A DNA stretch of 18,828 bases from an uncultured Clostridia bacterium (GTDB taxonomy: Bacteria; Bacillota; Clostridia; Christensenellales; Pumilibacteraceae): positions 1-18,828 of the forward strand of contig CANQCB010000018.1 of NCBI GenBank assembly GCA_947589145.1, read 5' to 3'. The position numbers and the translations under genes were made by a program. This document shows positions 13,737-18,828 of the stretch, one piece after another. The notes beneath the pieces were generated by a model. It was not told where the DNA came from and made no database searches. It saw only the letters and a list, made by a program, of their open reading frames with translations. Positions within the stretch are counted from its first letter, which is position 1. The number at the start of each line of letters is the position of its first letter.

Positions 13737-15266
13737 TTAAGAATTGCAAAACTTACGATAAATCGCGTCCGCTATGCGCATTCCGTCGGCGGCGGACGAA
13801 GTTATTCCGCCCGAGTATCCCGCGCCTTCTCCGCACGGATAAAGATTTTCCGCGGATAAACTTTCGTATTTGTCGCTTCGCGTCATTCTTATCGGCGAAG
13901 TAAAGCGCGTTTCAGCGCCCGTCAGAACGGCGTCGGCGTCATCAAACCCCTTTATTCGTCTGCCTATGTCCGTTATGGCTCGTTTGAGCGAGAGTGTAAC
14001 TGCGTTCGGAAAAAGCGCGCCGAGGGGTGCGAACGTCGTGCCTCGCGAATAAGTCGGCGAAACCGAACGAAAACGCGCGCTCTGCCTGTCCGCAAGAAAA
14101 TCGCCGACAAGCTGAACGGGCGCTTTATATTCCCCGCCGCCGAGCGCATACGCTTTTTTCTCTATTTCCCGTTGAAATTCCATGCCCGCCAAAACGCCGT
14201 CGGAAGCAAAATCACTTTTGCGTATTTGAATAAGCAACGCACTGTTGGAATTTTCGGCATTGCGCGCGTAATTGCTCATGCCGTTGGTCACAACCCCGCC
14301 CTCTTCGCTTGCCGCCGCCACGACGTAACCGCCCGGGCACATACAGAAAGTGAAAGCGGCGCGGTCGCTTGCGTGAGATACCGCTTTATAATCCGCCGTC
14401 GGAAGTCCGCGAACTTTGCCGTATTGCGCGCGGTCTATGCTCTCGCGTAAATGCTCGATACGAACTCCCACGGCGAACTCGCGACTTTCCATCGCCACGT
14501 TGCCGCAAAGCCTTGCAAAAGTGTCGCGCGCCGAGTGACCGATCGCAAGCACAAGCGCGTCGGCGCGTTCTTCATAAACCGATCCCGAATTCAGGTCGGT
14601 CAACACGGCGGCGCAAATTCTGCCGTTCGATACCACCGTTCTTTCGAATCGCGTATCGAAACGGACTTCGCCGCCGTTTTTCGTTATATATCCGCGCATT
14701 GCGGCAACTATCTTTTTGAGATTGTCGCTGCCTATATGCGGCTTGTTCAGATATTCCGTTTCCTCGGGCGCGCCGAATTTAACAAACGTTTTCAGCACCT
14801 CGCGGTTATATTCGCCGTGCGTGCCGCTGTTCAATTTTCCGTCCGAGAACGTGCCTGCCCCGCCCTCGCCGAATTGTACGTTGCATTCGGCGTTCAGTCT
14901 GCCGCTTCGGAAAAACTCTTCTACGCTTTTTTCGCGTTCTTCCACGCTCTTACCGCGCTCGACGAGAATGGGTTTGAAACCGCGGTTGATCAGGCGCAGC
15001 GCGCAGAACATTCCCGCCGGGCCACTCCCCACGACGACGATTTTTGCGTTGCCTTCGCACCTTTCGAGCGGTTGTTCCTTGGGCGTTTCCGCGGAAAACT
15101 CCACGCTGTACACCCAATGTATATCCCCTTTATCCCGTGCGTCCAAAGACTTTTTCAATATGCGAAAATACGAGGGAGTCGCGCCGAGTTTATTCCGCGC
15201 GATTTCGAACAATATGCCCTCGCTTTCGCCTATGCCGAGTTTTAAGTTGTCGAGTTTGTATATCAC
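13737..15266 (-). CDS. FAD-dependent dehydrogenase-like flavoprotein (COG2509 type)
   Basis: 509-aa predicted flavoprotein of the uncharacterised COG2509 family. A small N-terminal alpha/beta domain (1-70) precedes a Rossmann FAD-binding loop VVVGSGPAG (77-85), an ERG acceptor-strand end (103-105), the family-typical QFGEGGAGTFSDGKL (131-145) and a C-terminal CGEGAGYSGGITSS block closing the FAD site. Length and domain order are typical of the family. Its substrate is not known. The start is a GTG at 15266 that overlaps the stop of the upstream flavoprotein gene by 4 nt (GTGA), so the pair is translationally coupled. Last gene of the operon. Confidence 0.9.
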   Translation of the reverse strand: MIYKLDNLKLGIGESEGILFEIARNKLGATPSYFRILKKSLDARDKGDIHWVYSVEFSAETPKEQPLERCEGNAKIVVVGSGPAGMFCALRLINRGFKPILVERGKSVEEREKSVEEFFRSGRLNAECNVQFGEGGAGTFSDGKLNSGTHGEYNREVLKTFVKFGAPEETEYLNKPHIGSDNLKKIVAAMRGYITKNGGEVRFDTRFERTVVSNGRICAAVLTDLNSGSVYEERADALVLAIGHSARDTFARLCGNVAMESREFAVGVRIEHLRESIDRAQYGKVRGLPTADYKAVSHASDRAAFTFCMCPGGYVVAAASEEGGVVTNGMSNYARNAENSNSALLIQIRKSDFASDGVLAGMEFQREIEKKAYALGGGEYKAPVQLVGDFLADRQSARFRSVSPTYSRGTTFAPLGALFPNAVTLSLKRAITDIGRRIKGFDDADAVLTGAETRFTSPIRMTRSDKYESLSAENLYPCGEGAGYSGGITSSAADGMRIADAIYRKFCNS

Positions 15267-16417
15267 CGTCGCAAATAGATTGCGTCAAATACGCGTTTGG
15301 CGCTGCTGAACGCCCAATGCAGATTATATCCTCCGCACTCGCCGTCCACGTCCAATATTTCGCCGCAAAAGTAAAGCCCCCTCTCGTATTCGCTTTCGAG
15401 GTTGTACGATACGCCCGACATTTCTATGCCGCCGCGCGTGACCTGCGCATAGTCGAACCCGAGCGTGCCTTTACATGAGAGACGGAAATTTTTTACCGTG
15501 CGCGCAATATCCTCGGGCTTATCCGACTTGCAACGCCGCATAATCGCACGCCCGAGTTGGTTGGGAAGCGTGCAAGCCAGCCACTCCGAACGCTCGTAGC
15601 CTGCGTTTTGTTTTCGCTCCACGTCACTCGCTATCTCGCGTTCGCCGACGTCGGGAAGGAACGAAAGATTTATTTCCGCGCCGATTTTATCCGTGACATA
15701 AGACGAGAGCGTGAAAATCGCATTTCCGCTCACGCCATAGTCCGTGAAAATCACGTCGCCGCGGCAGGATCTCAGCGGTTTGCCCTCATAAATCGCGGTT
15801 GCCAAACAATCGACGCGTAAGCCTTTAAGCGTTTTTATATTTTCCGTATCCGTTTTTAGCTGAACGAGCGACGGATAGAGTTTCGTCGTTTTATGCCCGA
15901 AGCGTTCGGCGAGCGCGTAAGCCTTGCCGTCGGTTCCGAATTGTTTTTGAGCCTTGCCGCCCGCCGCGAGGACCACCTTGTCGGCGGAGATTTGTTCGCC
16001 GTTGAACGTCAAAACGAAGCCGTGAGCAAGCGAAGTTACTTCCGCGCCCAAATATACGTCTATGTTTTCGGCGCGTTCTATTTTGCGGCGGAGAGAGTCC
16101 GTCAGCGACGACGCGCGACGGCCCGTCGGATATACTCTGCCCTTTTCATCCGCTTCGAAAATTCCCAAAAACGGATCGAGCACGCTTTGGTCGCAAAGTA
16201 CGTCCGCCACGAGTTCGGGCGCCGAGGAAAAGTACTTGTCCGCAGACATAAGGATATTGGACAGATTTCCCTGCCCGTTGCCCGTCGCGGAAAGTTTGCG
16301 CCCCAATCGGTCGCACGACTCGATGAGCGCGGTTTTCCGCTCCGTGTCCGAGAGAAGCGCGGCAAGATAACAACCCGAAGCGCCGCCGCCTATTATTGCT
16401 ATATCGTAGTGTTTCAT
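15263..16417 (-). CDS. HI0933/BaiN-family FAD-binding oxidoreductase
   Basis: 384-aa flavoprotein of the HI0933/YhiN family, annotated in databases as aminoacetone oxidase-like or BaiN (a bile-acid reductase in some gut Clostridia). Features: GGGASG (10-15), ESCDRLGRKLSATGNGQGN (from about 34), the family block where most homologues read GRKxxxTGGGRCN, VLAAGG in the middle, TRGGI and a C-terminal FCGEILDVDGECGGYNLHWAFSS block. The glycine-rich TGGGRCN is TGNGQGN here. The ATG at 16417 lies 8 nt after the SDR stop and has no good ribosome binding site nearby, so translation probably depends on the upstream gene. A real bile-acid role cannot be claimed from sequence. Confidence 0.9.
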   Translation of the reverse strand: MKHYDIAIIGGGASGCYLAALLSDTERKTALIESCDRLGRKLSATGNGQGNLSNILMSADKYFSSAPELVADVLCDQSVLDPFLGIFEADEKGRVYPTGRRASSLTDSLRRKIERAENIDVYLGAEVTSLAHGFVLTFNGEQISADKVVLAAGGKAQKQFGTDGKAYALAERFGHKTTKLYPSLVQLKTDTENIKTLKGLRVDCLATAIYEGKPLRSCRGDVIFTDYGVSGNAIFTLSSYVTDKIGAEINLSFLPDVGEREIASDVERKQNAGYERSEWLACTLPNQLGRAIMRRCKSDKPEDIARTVKNFRLSCKGTLGFDYAQVTRGGIEMSGVSYNLESEYERGLYFCGEILDVDGECGGYNLHWAFSSAKRVFDAIYLRR

Positions 16418-16425
16418 ATTCGTCG

Positions 16426-17181
16426 CTATATAACATAGCCTCCCGACACGTCGATTATTTCGCCCGTGATGTACGCCGCCTTGTCCGAGGCGAGAAAAAA
16501 AACTACTTCGGCGACGTCGTCCGCCCTGCCGAACCTGCCGCAGGGGATCTCCCTAAGCATGTCGTCGAGTTCGTCCGCGCCGAACCGAGAGAGCATATCC
16601 GTCATTATTATCCCCGGCGCGACGGCGTTTACCCTCACCCCGCTTGGAGCAAGTTCCTTTGCGAGGGACTTGGTCAGCCCTGCCACGCCGAATTTTGCCG
16701 CGGAATAAACCGCTTCCGCGCTCGCGCCCTTTATTCCCCACACCGAGGAAACGTTGACGATCGCGCCCTTTTTGCCGAACGCGAAGTCGTCGTAGAACGC
16801 TCTGCTCGTCAAAATCGCCGATTTGAGATTGTCGCCGAGCGTGCGTTCGATCTCCTCTTCCGTCATGCTGCCGAGCACGCCGTAAAAAGCGCTGCCTGCG
16901 TTATTGACCAAAACGTCCACCCTTCCGAACTGCGATATTACCGCCGAGCGGAGGGCGTTTGCGCCGCTTGCCGTTGATAGATCCGCTTTGACGGCAATGG
17001 CGCGACCGTGCGCGGAGAGCTCGGCAACCAGCTTGTCCGCCTCGGCTTCCGAATTTCTGTACGCTACGGCGACGGCGTAACCCTCGGAAGAAAAACGGTG
17101 CGCTATCCGCGCACCTATTCCTTTTGCACCGCCCGTTATGACGGCGACCTTTTCAGTAATTGTCCGGTAAGTCGTTTTCAA
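16426..17181 (-). CDS. SDR-family oxidoreductase, FabG-like
   Basis: 251-aa classical short-chain dehydrogenase/reductase, cytoplasmic, using NAD(P)H. The cofactor loop TGGAKGIG (16-23), NNAG (93-96), and the catalytic S146, Y159 and K163 (YSAAK) are all present, with a C-terminal TGEIIDVSGGYVI typical of FabG-like enzymes. AYRN after strand 2 (40-43) favours NADPH. The start is a TTG at 17181, which overlaps the murF end by 29 nt and has AAGGCGG 9 nt upstream; a shorter version from a non-standard codon cannot be excluded. It could be 3-oxoacyl-ACP reductase, but no other fatty-acid gene is in view, so the substrate is open. Confidence 0.88.
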   Translation of the reverse strand: MKTTYRTITEKVAVITGGAKGIGARIAHRFSSEGYAVAVAYRNSEAEADKLVAELSAHGRAIAVKADLSTASGANALRSAVISQFGRVDVLVNNAGSAFYGVLGSMTEEEIERTLGDNLKSAILTSRAFYDDFAFGKKGAIVNVSSVWGIKGASAEAVYSAAKFGVAGLTKSLAKELAPSGVRVNAVAPGIIMTDMLSRFGADELDDMLREIPCGRFGRADDVAEVVFFLASDKAAYITGEIIDVSGGYVI

Positions 17182-18739
17182 AAAGTATTACCGCCTTTTC
17201 GTCTATCGTCGCAAGGACTTTCTTGCCCTCTTTAAGCGATTCCACGACGTAAATTCCCTCTTCCATTCCCATTTCGTTCGCGCCCTTGGCGATTTGCTTC
17301 GCGCGGCTGCCTACGAGCACCGCCATGTCGCATACCTCGGCTATCCGTCTGCCGAAGTCGATATTCGCTTCTTTCTCCATATCTCCGAGTTCGACTATCC
17401 CCGGAGTTACGATGACTTTTTTACCGTCGAATGCGGCAAGCACTTCGAGCGCGTTCTTTGCGCCCTCGGTATTGGAATTGTATGCGTCGTCTATGATCGT
17501 TTTATCGCCCGCCACGGTCACTTCCAGCCTGTGAGGCACGGCGCCGAGCGTTTCGCAGGCACGGACGCAAGCGCAAAGCGGCACTTTAAGCCAAATGGCA
17601 AGCGCGGCGCAGGACGCTATCAAACCGGGGATATGCCTGCCGAGGAGTTTTGTTCTGACGACCAGAGTTTCTTTTCCGTCGGTGAGTTCGAAAGTACAGC
17701 CGGAAGCGGAATATTTGACGTCGGAGTACGTTATCGTACATTCCCTTTCGCCGACCGTGATTTTGTTTCCGTTAAACCGCTTGGAAAGTTCGTACGCGCC
17801 TTTGTCGGAGCAATTAAACACGGCAGCCGCACCGTCCGCAAGCGCCTCTATCAATTCGTATTTGGTATCCGCTATGGCTTCGAGAGAGCCGAAAGTTTCG
17901 AAGTGCTGATTGCCGACTCCCGTAATGAGCGCGCAGTCGGGTTTTGCCACTGCGCAAAGTTCTTTGATGTCACCGCGCCGTCTCGCTCCCATTTCGGCTA
18001 TGAATATCTCGTCGCCCTCGCTGAGTACGTCGTTCACCGTGCGGCATATACCGAGCGGCGTGTTGTAACTTCCCGGCGTGGCGCACACGCGGTATTTGGT
18101 GGCGAGCATGGCGGCAAGAATGTTCTTTGCCGTCGTCTTTCCGTAACTTCCCGTTATTCCGATAACTTTAAGCCCCTGCCGCTTTTGCTTGTCTAATTCT
18201 TCCGTCGCCGCCTTTATGAACGAACGCGCTATCAATTTCTCGACGGGATAAGTTATGCCGTATGCGAAAAGGCAGATGAGCGGAATAAAAAGCGGCAATA
18301 TGCAATAAGCGACTTCGAGCATCGGGGTTTTGGAAAGTCCCCAACCGCCCACGCTGAAAGCAAGACAGACGAGAGTGTTGACCAAAATAAGTCTCGTCAT
18401 TCGCGGCGTTATCGCCATTTTTACTTTTGATTTCGTGCGATAGGATATTATGCAGAAAATTACGCCGAAGAATACGTAGAACAGGAACGAAAAGTAATGT
18501 ACGTTGCTTCCCGGATTATAAGAAAAACAAAAATCGAAAAGCAACGCTATGCCGCTCGCAAAAAACGCATAGGAAAAATATCGGAGAAAATACTCGTAGT
18601 GCGAGACTTTCAGCCAATTCAGCACTCCGTGCAGGCGGTAAGACGAAAGCTGATACATATGCAGCATTTTAATACTTGCCGCAGAAAGCAACGCCGTTGA
18701 GACGAATATGAATATGGGGTCCAATATCTGATTTATCAT
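17153..18739 (-). CDS. murF: MurF-type Mur ligase fused to an N-terminal membrane domain
   Basis: 528-aa protein whose C-terminal two thirds are a Mur ligase, the ATP-dependent enzyme that adds D-Ala-D-Ala to UDP-MurNAc-tripeptide. Ligase motifs: P-loop GITGSYGKTT (194-203), TPGSYNTPLG, EMGARRRGDI (MurF-typical), GNQHFETFGS, VPHRLEV and DDAYNSN. Instead of the usual soluble substrate-binding domain of about 90 residues, residues 1-165 are hydrophobic with five likely membrane helices (about 6-24, 54-73, 81-100, 116-132 and 140-162). The ATG at 18739 has AGGA upstream and is 1 nt past the previous stop. The enzyme is probably tethered to the membrane near the lipid-linked steps of wall synthesis (inference); a different acceptor is possible. 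Confidence 0.88.
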   Translation of the reverse strand: MINQILDPIFIFVSTALLSAASIKMLHMYQLSSYRLHGVLNWLKVSHYEYFLRYFSYAFFASGIALLFDFCFSYNPGSNVHYFSFLFYVFFGVIFCIISYRTKSKVKMAITPRMTRLILVNTLVCLAFSVGGWGLSKTPMLEVAYCILPLFIPLICLFAYGITYPVEKLIARSFIKAATEELDKQKRQGLKVIGITGSYGKTTAKNILAAMLATKYRVCATPGSYNTPLGICRTVNDVLSEGDEIFIAEMGARRRGDIKELCAVAKPDCALITGVGNQHFETFGSLEAIADTKYELIEALADGAAAVFNCSDKGAYELSKRFNGNKITVGERECTITYSDVKYSASGCTFELTDGKETLVVRTKLLGRHIPGLIASCAALAIWLKVPLCACVRACETLGAVPHRLEVTVAGDKTIIDDAYNSNTEGAKNALEVLAAFDGKKVIVTPGIVELGDMEKEANIDFGRRIAEVCDMAVLVGSRAKQIAKGANEMGMEEGIYVVESLKEGKKVLATIDEKAVILFENDLPDNY

Positions 18740-18740
18740 T

Positions 18741-18828
18741 TTACGTTCCTATAAACTCTTCCAAAGCCGCCTCGAACGCGAGCGGCTTTTCCGCATAAGC
18801 GAAGTGACCGCCGTCCAGCCAAACTATA
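18741..18828 (-). CDS. alpha/beta hydrolase, C-terminal end only
   Basis: The last 28 codons of a gene that continues past the window edge. The peptide reads ...LDGGHFAYAEKPLAFEAALEEFIGT, with the catalytic-histidine context GGHF, a following E-x-P and a final amphipathic helix ending EEF, as at the C-terminus of many alpha/beta hydrolases. Its TAA is 1 nt before the murF ATG, so it belongs to the same operon. Too little is present to name a substrate. Confidence 0.55.
   Translation of the reverse strand, partial: IVWLDGGHFAYAEKPLAFEAALEEFIGT

Noticed and set aside
1..18828. CRISPR arrays, insertion sequences, phage genes, tRNA or rRNA genes
   Set aside because: I saw no regularly spaced repeats, transposase or phage motifs, terminal inverted repeats, or RNA-gene signatures on either strand.

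Overview
The window reads as chromosomal DNA of a Clostridia-type Firmicute, possibly an uncultured gut lineage. The evidence is AGGAGG-type ribosome binding sites, TTG and GTG starts, the maf-mreB gene order, a PdaB-type deacetylase, a MurF ligase, and large secreted proteins with a C-terminal membrane anchor. The assignment rests on gene content only. Nothing looks phage-derived, and I see no insertion sequence, CRISPR array, tRNA or rRNA. Most genes are on the minus strand in tightly packed, often overlapping operons. The two plus-strand genes both encode large single-pass surface proteins of unknown function.

Left part (1-2750): a minus-strand operon, Ppx/GppA phosphatase - Maf nucleotide pyrophosphatase - MreB-like actin (cut by the window edge), driven by a clear sigma-A-type promoter. 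A second, near-identical promoter (TTTACA-17-TATAAT) faces the other way and drives a 780-aa secreted beta-propeller/SH3-like membrane protein (2750-5092). Its start codon lies only 9 nt past the -10 box, so its mRNA may be leaderless. A bidirectional terminator (5137-5168) closes this gene and the next minus-strand operon.

Middle part (5231-12143): a minus-strand operon of two half-size TauE/SafE transporters, a PdaB-like polysaccharide deacetylase and a tandem-OB-fold SSB-like protein. Divergent from it is a 1320-aa surface protein (7732-11694) with four related beta-sandwich modules, a TPNTG motif, one membrane helix and a 208-aa highly charged cytoplasmic tail. A 450-nt intergenic region with three hairpins follows.

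Right part (12144-18828): metY (O-acetylhomoserine sulfhydrylase) has its own promoter, a palindromic operator-like site over the -10 box, and a 17-codon leader ORF with a very strong ribosome binding site that ends Cys-Arg-Met-stop. I consider this the most interesting regulatory element here. Upstream, one minus-strand operon runs alpha/beta hydrolase (end only) - membrane-fused MurF - SDR oxidoreductase - HI0933/BaiN-type flavoprotein - COG2509-type flavoprotein, ending in a hairpin terminator.

Shared theme: cell envelope and shape (MreB, MurF, deacetylase, two surface proteins), with housekeeping nucleotide, phosphate and sulfur functions between.
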